A stretch of DNA of 64,000 nucleotides from Piscicola geometra (lineage: Eukaryota > Annelida > Clitellata > Hirudinida > Piscicolidae). Location: contig OX030960.1 in NCBI GenBank assembly GCA_943735955.1, positions 80,394-144,393 on the forward strand, written 5' to 3'. A program made the position numbers and the translations under genes. The notes under the pieces are model-generated. The model made no database searches. It saw only the letters and a list, made by a program, of their open reading frames with translations, and was not told the DNA's origin. Positions 1-18,000 of this stretch are shown here, piece after piece. The first letter of the stretch is position 1, and each line of letters opens with the position of its first letter.

Positions 1-3000
1 CAGACACGACCACACCACCACAGACACGACCACACCACCACAGACACGACCACACCATTACAGACACGACCACACCACCACAGACACGACCACACCACCA
101 CAGACACGACCACACCATCACAGACACGACCACACCACCACAGACACGACAACACCACCACAGACCCGACCACACCACCACAGACACGACCACACCACCA
201 CAGATACGACCACACCACCACAGACACGACCACACCACCACAGACACGACCACACTACCTCAGACACGACCACACCACCACAGACACGACCACACCACCT
301 CAGACACGACCACACCACCACAAACACGACCACAGACACGACCACACCACCACAGACACGACCACACCACCTCAGACACGACCACACCACCACAGACACG
401 ACCACACCACCACAGACACGACCACACCACCACAGACACGACCACACCACCACAGACACGACCACACCACCACAGACACGATCACACCACCACAGACACA
501 ACCACACTACCACAGACACAACCACACCACCACAGACACGACCACACCACCACAGACAGATCACACCACCACAGACACGACCACACCACCACAGACACGA
601 CCACACCACCACAGATACAACCACACCACCACAGACACGACCACACCATTACAGACACGACCACACCACCACAGACACGACCACACCACCACAGACACGA
701 CCACACCATCACAGACACGACCACACCACCACAGACACGACAACACCACCACAGACCCGACCACACCACCACAGACACGACCACACCACCACAGATACGA
801 CCACACCACCACAGACACGACCACACCACCACAGACACGACCACACTACCTCAGACACGACCACACCACCACAGACACGACAACACCACCACAGACACGA
901 CCACACCACCACAGACACGACCACACCACCACAGACACGACCACACCACCACAGACACGACCACACCACCTCAGACACGACCACACCACCACAAACACGA
1001 CCACAGACACGACCACACCACCACAGACACGACCACACCACCTCAGACACGACCACACCACCACAGACACGACCACACCACCACAGACACGACCACACCA
1101 CCACAGACACGACCACACCACCACAGACACGACCACACCACCACAGACACGACCACACCACCACAGACACGACCACACCACCACAGACACGACCACACTA
1201 CCACAGACACGACCACACCACCACAGACACGATCACACCACCACAGACACGACCACACCACCACAGACACGACCACACCATTACAGACACGAATACACCA
1301 CCACAGACACGACCACACCACCACAGACACGACCACACCACCTCAGACACGACCACACCACCACAGGCACGACTACAGACACGACCACACTACCACAGAC
1401 ACGACCACACCACCACAGACACGACCACACCACCACAGACACGACCACACCACCACAGACACGACCACACCATTACAGACACGACCACACCACCACAGAC
1501 ACGACCACACCACCACAGACACGACCACACCATCACAGACACGACCACACCACCACAGACACGACAACACCACCACAGACCCGACCACACCACCACAGAC
1601 ACGACCACACCACCACAGATACGACCACACCACCACAGACACGACCACACCACCACAGACACGACCACACTACCTCAGACACGACCACACCACCACAGAC
1701 ACGACCACACCACCACAGACACGACCACACCACCACAGACACGACCACACCACCACAGACACGATCACACCACCACAGACACAACCACACTACCACAGAC
1801 ACAACCACACCACCACAGACACGACCACACCACCACAGACAGATCACACCACCACAGACACAACCACACCACCACAGACACGACCACACCACCACAGATA
1901 CAACCACACCACCACAGACACGACCACACCACCACAGACACGACCACACCACCACAGACACGACCACACCACCACAGACACGACCACACCACCTCAGACA
2001 CGACCACACCACTACAGACACGACCACACCACCACAGACACGACCACACCACCAGACACGACCACACCACCACAGACACGATCACACCACCACAGACACG
2101 ACCACACCACCACAGACACAACCACACCACCACAGACACGACCACACCACCACAGACACGACCACACCCCCTCAGACACGACCACACCACCACAGACGCG
2201 ACTACACCACCACAGACATGACCACACCACCACAGACACGACCACACCACCTCAGACACGACCACACCACCACAGACACGTCTACAGACACGACCACACC
2301 ACCACAGAGACGACCACACCACCACAGACACGACCACACCACCACAGACACGACCACACCACCACAGACACGACCACACCACCACAGACACGACCACACC
2401 ACCACAGACACGACCACACCACCACAGACACAACCACACCACCACAGACACGACCACACCACCACAGACACGACCACACCACCACAGACACGACCACACC
2501 ACCACAGACACGACCACACCACCACATACACGACCACACCACCACAGACATGACCACACCACCACAGACACGACCACACCTCCACAGACACGACCACACC
2601 ACCTCAGACACGACCACACCACCACAGACACGACCACACCACCACAGACATAACCACACCACCACAGACACGACCACACCACCACAGACACGACCACACC
2701 ACCTAAGACACGACTACACCACCACAGACACGACCACACCACCACAGACACGACCACACCACCACAGACACGACCACACCACCACAGACACGATCACACC
2801 ACCACAGACACGACCACACCACCACAGACACGACCACACCACCACAGATACAATTACACCACCACAGACACGACCACACCACCACAGACACGACCACTCC
2901 ACCACAGACACGACCACACCACCACAGACACGACCACACCACCTCAGACACGACCACACCACTACAGACACGACCACACCACCACAGACACGACCATACC

Positions 3001-6000
3001 ACCAGACACGACCACACCACCACAAACACGATCACACCACCACAGACACGACCACACCACCACAGACACAACCACACCACCACAGACACGACCACACCAC
3101 CACAGACACGACCACACCACCTCAGACACGACCACACCACCACAGACACGACTACAGACACGACCACACCACCACAGACACGACCACACCACCACAGACA
3201 CGACCACACCACCACAGACATGACCACACCACCACAGACACGACCACACCACCACAGACACGACCACACTACCACAGACACGACCACACCACCACAGACA
3301 CGACCACACCACCACAGACACGACCACACCATCACAGACACGACCACACCACCACAGACACGAAAACACCACCACAGACCCGACCACACCACCACAGACA
3401 CGACCACATTACCACAGACACGACCACACCACCTCAGACACGACCACACCACCACAGACACGACCACACCACCACAGACACGACCACACCACCACAGACA
3501 CGACCACACCACCACAGACACGACCACACCACCACAGACACGACCACACCACCACAGACACGACCACACCACCACAGACACGACCACACCACCACAGACA
3601 TGACCACACCACCACAGACACGACCACACCTCCACAGACACGACCACACCACCTCAGACACGACCACACCACCACAGACACCACCACACCACCACAGACA
3701 CCACCACACCACCACAGACACCACCACACCACCACAGACACCACCACACCACCACAGACACGACCACACCACCACAGACACGACCACACCACCAAAGACA
3801 CGACCACACCACCACAGACACGACCACACCACCTCAGACACGACCACACCACCACAGACACGACAACATCACCACAGACACGACCACACCACCACAGACA
3901 CGACCACACCACCTCAGACACGACCACACCACCACAGACGCGACCACACCACCACAGACACGACCACACCACCTCAGACACGACCACACCACCACAGACA
4001 CGACCACATCACCACAGACACGACCACACCACCACAGACACAACCACAGACACGACCACACCACCTCAGACACGACCACACCACCACAGACACGACCACA
4101 CCACCACAGACACGACCACACCACCACAGACACGACCACACCACCACAGACACGACCACACCACCACAGACATGACCACACCACCACAGACACGACCACA
4201 CCTCCACAGACACGACCACACCACCTCAGACACGACCACACCACCACAGACACCACCACACCACCACAGACACCACCACACCACCACAGACACCACCACA
4301 CCACTACAGACACGACCACACCACCACAGACACGACCATACCACCAGACACGACCACACCACCACAAACACGATCACACCACCACAGACACGACCACACC
4401 ACCACAGACACAACCACACCACCACAGACACGACCACACCACCACAGACACGACCACACCACCTCAGACACGACCACACCACCACAGACGCGACTACACC
4501 ACCACAGACATGACCACACCACCACAGACACGACCACACCATCTCAGACACGACCACACCACCACAGACACGACTACAGACACGACCACACCACCACAGA
4601 CACGACCACACCACCACAGACACGACCACACCACCACAGACACGACCACACCACCACAGACATGACCACACCACCACAGACACGACCACACCTCCACAGA
4701 CACGACCACACCACCTCAGACACGACCACACCACCACAGACACCACCACACCACCACAGACACCACCACACCACCACAGACACCACCACACCACTACAGA
4801 CACGACCACACCACCACAGACACGACCATACCACCAGACACGACCACACCACCACAAACACGATCACACCACCACAGACACGACCACACCACCTCAGACA
4901 CGACCACACCACCACAGACACGACCACATCACCACAGACACGACCACACCACCACAGACACAACCACAGACACGACCACACCACCTCAGACACGACCACA
5001 CCACCACAGACACGACCACACCACCACAGACACGACCACACCACCACAGACACGACCACACCACCACAGACACGACCACACCACCACAGACATGACCACA
5101 CCACCACAGACACGACCACACCTCCACAGACACGACCACACCACCTCAGACACGACCACACCACCACAGACACCACCACACCACCACAGACACCACCACA
5201 CCACCACAGACACCACCACACCACTACAGACACGACCACACCACCACAGACACGACCATACCACCAGACACGACCACACCACCACAAACACGATCACACC
5301 ACCACAGACACGACCACACCACCACAGACACAACCACACCACCACAGACACGACCACACCACCACAGACACGACCACACCACCTCAGACACGACCACACC
5401 ACCACAGACGCGACTACACCACCACAGACATGACCACACCACCACAGACACGACCACACCATCTCAGACACGACCACACCACCACAGACACGACTACAGA
5501 CACGACCACACCACCACAGACACGACCACACCACCACAGACACGACCACACCACCACAGACACGACCACACCACCACAGACATGACCACACCACCACAGA
5601 CACGACCACACCTCCACAGACACGACCACACCACCTCAGACACGACCACACCACCACAGACACCACCACACCACCACAGACACCACCACACCACCACAGA
5701 CACCACCACACCACTACAGACACGACCACACCACCACAGACACGACCATACCACCAGACACGACCACACCACCACAAACACGATCACACCACCACAGACA
5801 CGACCACACCACCACAGACACAACCACACCACCACAGACACGACCACACCACCACAGACACGACCACACAACCTCAGACACGACCACACCACCACAGACG
5901 CGACTACACCACCACAGACATGACCACACCACCACAGACACGACCACACCATCTCAGACACGACCACACCACCACAGACACGACTACAGACACGACCACA

Positions 6001-9000
6001 CCACCACAGACACGACCACACCACCACAGACACGACCACACCACCACAGACATGACCACACCACCACAGACACGACCACACCACCACAGACACGACCACA
6101 CTACCACAGACACGACCACACCACCACAGACACGACCACACCACCACAGACACGACCACACCATCACAGACACGACCACACCACCACAGACACGAAAACA
6201 CCACCACAGACATGACCACACCACCACAGACACGACCACACCTCCACAGACACGACCACACCACCTCAGACACGACCACACCACCACAGACACCACCACA
6301 CCACCACAGACACCACCACACCACCACAGACACCACCACACCACCACAGACACCACCACACCACCACAGACACGACCACACCACCACAGACACGACCACA
6401 CCACCAAAGACACGACCACACCACCACAGACACGACCACACCACCTCAGACACGACCACACCACCTCAGACACGACCACACCACCACAGACGCGACCACA
6501 CCACCACAGACACGACCACACCACCTCAGACACGACCACACCACCACAGACACGACCACATCACCACAGACACGACCACACCACCACAGACACAACCACA
6601 GACACGACCACACCACCTCAGACACGACCACACCACCACAGACACGACCACACCACCACAGACACGACCACACCACCACAGACACGACCACACCACCACA
6701 GACACGACCACACCACCACAGACATGACCACACCACCACAGACACGACCACACCTCCACAGACACGACCACACCACCTCAGACACGACCACACCACCACA
6801 GACACCACCACACCACCACAGACACCACCACACCACCACAGACACCACCACACCACTACAGACACGACCACACCACCACAGACACGACCATACCACCAGA
6901 CACGACCACACCACCACAAACACGATCACACCACCACAGACACGACCACACCACCACAGACACAACCACACCACCACAGACACGACCACACCACCTCAGA
7001 CACGACCACACCACCACAGACGCGACTACACCACCACAGACATGACCACACCACCACAGACACGACCACACCATCTCAGACACGACCACACCACCACAGA
7101 CACGACTACAGACACGACCACACCACCACAGACACGACCACACCACCACAGACACGACCACACCACCACAGACATGACCACACCACCACAGACACGACCA
7201 CACCACCACAGACACGACCACACTACCACAGACACGACCACACCACCACAGACACGACCACACCACCACAAACACGATCACACCACCACAGACACGACCA
7301 CACCACCACAGACACGACCACACCACCACAGACACGACCACACCACCTCAGACACGACCACACCACCACAGACGCGACTACACCACCACAGACATGACCA
7401 CACCACCACAGACACGACCACACCATCTCAGACACGACCACACCACCACAGACACGACTACAGACACGACCACACCACCACAGACACGACCACACCACCA
7501 CAGACACGACCACACCACCACAGACATGACCACACCACCACAGACACGACCACACCACCACAGACACGACCACACTACCACAGACACGACCACACCACCA
7601 CAGACACGACCACACCACCACAGACACGACCACACCATCACAGACACGACCACACCACCACAGACACGAAAACACCACCACAGACATGACCACACCACCA
7701 CAGACACGACCACACCACCACAGACACGACCACACCACCACAGACACGACCACACCACCACAGACACGACCACACTACCACAGACACGACCACACCACCA
7801 CAGACACGATCACACCACCACAGACACGACCACACCACCACAGACACGACCACACCATTACAGACACGAATACACCACCACAGACACGACCACACCACCA
7901 CAGACACGACCACACCACCACAGACATGACCACACCACCACAGACACGACCACACCACCACAGACACGACCACACTACCACAGACACGACCACACCACCA
8001 CAGACACGACCACACCACCACAAACACGATCACACCACCACAGACACGACCACACCACCACAGACACGACCACACCACCACAGACACGACCACACCACCT
8101 CAGACACGACCACACCACCACAGACGCGACTACACCACCACAGACATGACCACACCACCACAGACACGACCACACCATCTCAGACACGACCACACCACCA
8201 CAGACACGACTACAGACACGACCACACCACCACAGACACGACCACACCACCACAGACACGACCACACCACCACAGACATGACCACACCACCACAGACACG
8301 ACCACACCACCACAGACACGACCACACTACCACAGACACGACCACACCACCACAGACACGACCACACCACCACAGACACGACCACACCATCACAGACACG
8401 ACCACACCACCACAGACACGAAAACACCACCACAGACATGACCACACCACCACAGACACGACCACACCTCCACAGACACGACCACACCACCTCAGACACG
8501 ACCACACCACCACAGACACCACCACACCACCACAGACACCACCACACCACCACAGACACCACCACACCACCACAGACACCACCACACCACCACAGACACG
8601 ACCACACCACCACAGACACGACCACACCACCAAAGACACGACCACACCACCACAGACACGACCACACCACCTCAGACACGACCACACCACCTCAGACACG
8701 ACCACACCACCACAGACGCGACCACACCACCACAGACACGACCACACCACCTCAGACACGACCACACCACCACAGACACGACCACATCACCACAGACACG
8801 ACCACACCACCACAGACACAACCACAGACACGACCACACCACCTCAGACACGACCACACCACCACAGACACGACCACACCACCACAGACACGACCACACC
8901 ACCACAGACACGACCACACCACCACAGACACGACCACACCACCACAGACATGACCACACCACCACAGACACGACCACACCTCCACAGACACGACCACACC

Positions 9001-12000
9001 ACCTCAGACACGACCACACCACCACAGACACCACCACACCACCACAGACACCACCACACCACCACAGACACCACCACACCACTACAGACACGACCACACC
9101 ACCACAGACACGACCATACCACCAGACACGACCACACCACCACAAACACGATCACACCACCACAGACACGACCACACCACCACAGACACAACCACACCAC
9201 CACAGACACGACCACACCACCACAGACACGACCACACCACCTCAGACACGACCACACCACCACAGACGCGACTACACCACCACAGACATGACCACACCAC
9301 CACAGACACGACCACACCATCTCAGACACGACCACACCACCACAGACACGACTACAGACACGACCACACCACCACAGACACGACCACACCACCACAGACA
9401 CGACCACACCACCACAGACACGACCACACCACCACAGACATGACCACACCACCACAGACACGACCACACCTCCACAGACACGACCACACCACCTCAGACA
9501 CGACCACACCACCACAGACACCACCACACCACCACAGACACCACCACACCACCACAGACACCACCACACCACTACAGACACGACCACACCACCACAGACA
9601 CGACCATACCACCAGACACGACCACACCACCACAAACACGATCACACCACCACAGACACGACCACACCACCTCAGACACGACCACACCACCACAGACACG
9701 ACCACATCACCACAGACACGACCACACCACCACAGACACAACCACAGACACGACCACACCACCTCAGACACGACCACACCACCACAGACACGACCACACC
9801 ACCACAGACACGACCACACCACCACAGACACGACCACACCACCACAGACACGACCACACCACCACAGACATGACCACACCACCACAGACACGACCACACC
9901 TCCACAGACACGACCACACCACCTCAGACACGACCACACCACCACAGACACCACCACACCACCACAGACACCACCACACCACCACAGACACCACCACACC
10001 ACTACAGACACGACCACACCACCACAGACACGACCATACCACCAGACACGACCACACCACCACAAACACGATCACACCACCACAGACACGACCACACCAC
10101 CACAGACACAACCACACCACCACAGACACGACCACACCACCACAGACACGACCACACCACCTCAGACACGACCACACCACCACAGACGCGACTACACCAC
10201 CACAGACATGACCACACCACCACAGACACGACCACACCATCTCAGACACGACCACACCACCACAGACACGACTACAGACACGACCACACCACCACAGACA
10301 CGACCACACCACCACAGACACGACCACACCACCACAGACACGACCACACCACCACAGACATGACCACACCACCACAGACACGACCACACCTCCACAGACA
10401 CGACCACACCACCTCAGACATGACCACACCACCACAGACACCACCACACCACCACAGACACCACCACACCACCACAGACACCACCACACCACTACAGACA
10501 CGACCACACCACCACAGACACGACCATACCACCAGACACGACCACACCACCACAAACACGATCACACCACCACAGACACGACCACACCACCACAGACACA
10601 ACCACACCACCACAGACACGACCACACCACCACAGACACGACCACACCACCTCAGACACGACCACACCACCACAGACGCGACTACACCACCACAGACATG
10701 ACCACACCACCACAGACACGACCACACCATCTCAGACACGACCACACCACCACAGACACGACTACAGACACGACCACACCACCACAGACACGACCACACC
10801 ACCACAGACACGACCACACCACCACAGACATGACCACACCACCACAGACACGACCACACCACCACAGACACGACCACACTACCACAGACACGACCACACC
10901 ACCACAGACACGACCACACCACCACAGACACGACCACACCATCACAGACACGACCACACCACCACAGACACGAAAACACCACCACAGACCCGACCACACC
11001 ACCACAGACACGACCACATTACCACAGACACGACCACACCACCTCAGACACGACCACACCACCACAGACACGACCACACCACCACAGACACGACCACACC
11101 ACCACAGACACGACCACACCACCACAGACACGACCACACCACCACAGACACGACCACACCACCACAGACACGACCACACCACCACAGACACGACCACACC
11201 ACCACAGACATGACCACACCACCACAGACACGACCACACCTCCACAGACACGACCACACCACCTCAGACACGACCACACCACCACAGACACCACCACACC
11301 ACCACAGACACCACCACACCACCACAGACACCACCACACCACCACAGACACCACCACACCACCACAGACACGACCACACCACCACAGACACGACCACACC
11401 ACCAAAGACACGACCACACCACCACAGACACGACCACACCACCTCAGACACGACCACACCACCACAGACACGACAACATCACCACAGACACGACCACACC
11501 ACCACAGACACGACCACACCACCTCAGACACGACCACACCACCACAGACACGACCACATCACCACAGACACGACCACACCACCACAGACACAACCACAGA
11601 CACGACCACACCACCTCAGACACGACCACACCACCACAGACACGACCACACCACCACAGACACGACCACACCACCACAGACACGACAACACCACCACAGA
11701 CCCGACCACACCACCACAGACACGACCACATTACCACAGACACGACCACAGACACGACCACACACCCACAGACACGACCACACCACCACAGACACGACCA
11801 CACTACCACAGACACGACCACACCACCACAGACACGACCACACCACCACAGACACGACCACACCATCACAGACACGACCACACCACCACAGACACGAAAA
11901 CACCACCACAGACCCGACCACACCACCACAGACACGACCACATTACCACAGACACGACCACACCACCACAGACACGACCACATCACCACAGACACGACCA

Positions 12001-15000
12001 CACCACCACAGACACAACCACAGACACGACCACACCACCTCAGACACGACCACACCACCACAGACACGACCACACCACCACAGACACGACCACACCACCA
12101 CAGACACGACAACACCACCACAGACACGACAACACCACCACAGACACGACCACACCACCACAGACACGATCACACCACCACAGACACGACCACTCCACCA
12201 CAGACACGATCACACCACCACAGACACGACCACACCACCACAGACACGACCACACCACCTCAGACACGACCACACCACCACAGACACGACAACACCACCA
12301 CAGACACGACCACACCACCACAGACACGACCACACCACCACAGACACGACCACACCACCACAGACACGACCACACCACCACATACACGACCACACCACCA
12401 CAGACACGACCACACCACCTCAGACACGACCACACCACCACAGACACGACCACACCACCACAGACACGACCACACTACCTCAGACACGACCACACCACCA
12501 CAGACACGACCAAATTACCACAGACACGACCACACCACCACAGACACAACCACAGACACGACCACACCACCTCAGACACGACCACACAACCACAGACACG
12601 ACCACACCACCACAGACACGACCACACCACCACAGACACGACAACACCACCACAGACCCGACCACACCACCACAGACACGACCACATTACCACAGACACG
12701 ACCACAGACACGACCACACACCCACAGACACGACCACACCACCACAGACACGACCACACTACCACAGACACGACCACACCACCACAGACACGACCACACC
12801 ACCACAGACACGACCACACCATCACAGACACGACCACACCACCACAGACACGAAAACACCACCACAGACCCGACCACACCACCACAGACACGACCACATT
12901 ACCACAGACACGACCACACCACCACAGACACGACCACATCACCACAGACACGCCCACACCACCACAGACACAACCACAGACACGACCACACCACCTCAGA
13001 CACGACCACACCACCACAGACACGACCACACCACCACAGACACGACCACACCACCACAGACACGACAACACCACCACAGACCCGACCACACCACCACAGA
13101 CACGACCACATTACCACAGACACGACCACACCACCTCAGACACGACCACACCACCACAGACACGACCACACCACCACAGACACGACCACACCACCACAGA
13201 CACGACCACACCACCACAGACACGACCACACCACCACAAACACCACCACAGACACCACCACACCACCACAGACACGACCACACCACCACAGACACGACCA
13301 CACCACCACAGACACGACCACACCACCACAGACACGACAACACCACCACAGACACGACCACACCACCACAGACACGATCACACCACCACAGACACGACCA
13401 CTCCACCACAGACACGATCACACCACCACAGACACGACCACACCACCACAGACACGACCACACCACCTCAGACACGACCACACCACCACAGACACGACAA
13501 CACCACCACAGACACGACCACACCACCACAGACACGACCACACCACCACAGACACGACCACACCACCACAGACACGACCACACCACCACAGACACGACCA
13601 CACCACCTCAGACACGACCACACCACCACAGACACGACCACACCACCACAGACACGACCACACTACCTCAGACACGACCACACCACCACAGACACGACCA
13701 CACCACCACAGACACGACCACACCACCACAGACACGACCACAGACACGACCACACACCCACAGACACGACCACACCACCTCAGACACGACCACACCACCA
13801 CAGACACGACCACACCACCACAGACACGACCACACCACCACAGACACAACCACACCACCACAGACACGACCACACCACCACAGACACGACCACACCACCT
13901 CAGACACGACCACACTACCACAGACACGACCACACCACCACAGACACGACCACACCACCACAGACACGACCACACCACCACAGACACGACCACACCACCA
14001 CAGACACGACCACACCACCACAGACACGACCACACCACCACAGACACGACCACACCACCACAGACACGACCACACCACCACAGACACGACCACACCACCA
14101 CAGACACGACCACACCACCACAGACACGATCACACCACCACAGACACGACTACACCACCACAGACATGACCACACCACCACAGACACGACCAAACCACCT
14201 CAGACACGACCACACCACCACAGACACGACCACAGACACGACCACACCACCACAGACACGACCACACCACCACAGACACGACCACACCACCACAGACACG
14301 ACCACAGACACGACCACACCACCACAGACACGACCACACCACCTCAGACACGACCACACCACCACAGACACGACCACACCACCACAGACACGACCACACC
14401 ACCACAGACACAACCACACCACTACAGACACGACCACAGACACGACCACACCACCACAGACACGACCACACCACCTCAGACACGACCACACCACCACAGA
14501 CACGACCACACCACCACAGACACGACCACACCACCACAGACACGACCACACCACCACAGACACGACCACACCACCACAAACACCACCACAGACACCACCA
14601 CACCACCACAGACACGACCACACCACCACAGACACGACCACACCACCACAGACACGACCACACCACCACAGACACGACAACACCACCACAGACACGACCA
14701 CACCACCACAGACACGATCACACCACCACAGACACGACCACTCCACCACAGACACGATCACACCACCACAGACACGACCACACCACCACAGACACGACCA
14801 CACCACCTCAGACACGACCACACCACCACAGACACGACAACACCACCACAGACACGACCACACCACCACAGACACGACCACACCACCACAGACACGACCA
14901 CACCACCACAGACACGACCACACCACCACAGACACGACCACACCACCTCAGACACGACCACACCACCACAGACACGACCACACCACCACAGACACGACCA

Positions 15001-18000
15001 CACTACCTCAGACACGACCACACCACCACAGACACGACCACACCACCACAGACACGACCACACCACCACAGACACGACCACAGACACGACCACACACCCA
15101 CAGACACGACCACACCACCTCAGACACGACCACACCACCACAGACACGACCACACCACCACAGACACGACCACACCACCACAGACACAACCACACCACCA
15201 CAGACACGACCACACCACCACAGACACGACCACACCACCTCAGACACGACCACACTACCACAGACACGACCACACCACCACAGACACGACCACACCACCA
15301 CAGACACGACCACACCACCACAGACACGACCACACCACCACAGACACGACCACACCACCACAGACACGACCACACCACCACAGACACGACCACACCACCA
15401 CAGACACGACCACACCACCACAGACACGACCACACCACCACAGACACGACCACACCACCACAGACACGATCACACCACCACAGACACGACTACACCACCA
15501 CAGACATGACCACACCACCACAGACACGACCAAACCACCTCAGACACGACCACACCACCACAGACACGACCACAGACACGACCACACCACCACAGACACG
15601 ACCACACCACCTCAGACACGACCACACCACCACAGACACGACCACACCACCACAGACACGACCACACCACCACAGACACGACCACAGACACGACCACACC
15701 ACCACAGACACGACCACACCACCTCAGACACGACCACACCACCACAGACACGACCACACCACCACAGACACGACCACACCACCACAGACACAACCACACC
15801 ACTACAGACACGACCACAGACACGACCACACCACCACAGACACGACCACACCACCTCAGACACGACCACACCACCACAGACACGACAACACCACCACAGA
15901 CACGACCACACCACCACAGACACGACCACACCACCACAGACACGACCACACCACCACAGACACGACCACACCACCACAGACACGACCACACCACCACAGA
16001 CACGACCACACCACCTCAGACACGACCACACCACCACAGACACGACCACACCACCACAGACACGACCACACTACTTCAGACACGACCACACCACCACAGA
16101 CACGACCACACCACCACAGACACGACCACACCACCACAGACACGACCACAGACACGACCACACACCCACAGACACGACCACACCACCTCAGACACGACCA
16201 CACCACCACAGACACGACCACACCACCACAGACACGACCACACCACCACAGACACAACCACACCACCACAGACACGACCACACCACCACAGACACGACCA
16301 CACCACCTCAGACACGACCACACTACCACAGACACGACCACACCACCACAAACACGACCACACCACCACAGACACGACCACACCACCACAGACACAACCA
16401 CACCACCACAGACACGACCACACCACCACAGACACGACCACACCACCACAGACACGACCACACCACCACAGACACGACCACACCACCACAGACACGACCA
16501 CACCACCACAGACACGACCACACCACCACAGACACGACCACACCACCTCAGACACGACCACACCACCACAGACACGACCACACCACCACAGACACGACCA
16601 CACTACCTCAGACACGACCACACCACCACAGACACGATCACACCACCACAGAAACGACCACACCACCACAGACACGACCACAGACACGACCACACACCCA
16701 CAGACACGACCACACCACCTCAGACACGACCACACCACCACAGACACGACCACACCACCACAGACACGACCACACCACCACAGACACAACCACACCACCA
16801 CAGACACGACCACACCACCACAGACACGACCACACTACCTCAGACACGACCACACTACCACAGACACGACCACACCACCACAGACACGACCACACCACCA
16901 CAGACACGACCACACCACCACAGACACGACCACACCACCACAGACACGACCACACCACCACAGACACGACCACACCACCACAGACACGACCACACCACCA
17001 CAGACACGACCACACCACCACAGACACGACCACACCACCACAGACACGACCACACCACCACAGACACGATCACACCACCACAGACACACCTACACCACCA
17101 CAGACATGACCACACCACCACAGACACGACCAAACCACCTCAGACACGACCACACCACCACAGACACGACCACAGACACGACCACACCACCACAGACACG
17201 ACCACACCACCTCAGACACGACCACACCACCACAGACACGACCACACCACCACAGACACGACCACACCACCACAGACACGACCACAGACACGACCACACC
17301 ACCACAGACACGACCACACCACCTCAGACACGACCACACCACCACAGACACGACCACACCACCACAGACACGACCACACCACCACAGACACAACCACACC
17401 ACTACAGACACGACCACAGACACGACCACACCACCACAGACACGACCACACCACCTCAGACACGACCACACCACCACAGACACGACAACACCACCACAGA
17501 CACGACCACACCACCACAGACACGACCACACCACCACAGACACGACCACACCACCACAGACACGACCACACCACCACATACACGACCACACCACCACAGA
17601 CACGACCACACCACCTCAGACACGACCACACCACCACAGACACGACCACACCACCACAGACACGACCACACTACCTCAGACACGACCACACCACCACAGA
17701 CACGACCACACCACCACAGACACGACCACACCACCACAGACACGACCACAGACACGACCACACACCCACAGACACGACCACACCACCTCAGACACGACCA
17801 CACCACCACAGACACGACCACACCACCACAGACACGACCACACCACCACAGACACAACCACACCACCACAGACACGACCACACCACCACAGACACGACCA
17901 CACCACCTCAGACACGACCACACTACCACAGACACGACCACACCACCACAGACACGACCACACCACCACAGACACGACCACACCACCACAGACACGACCA

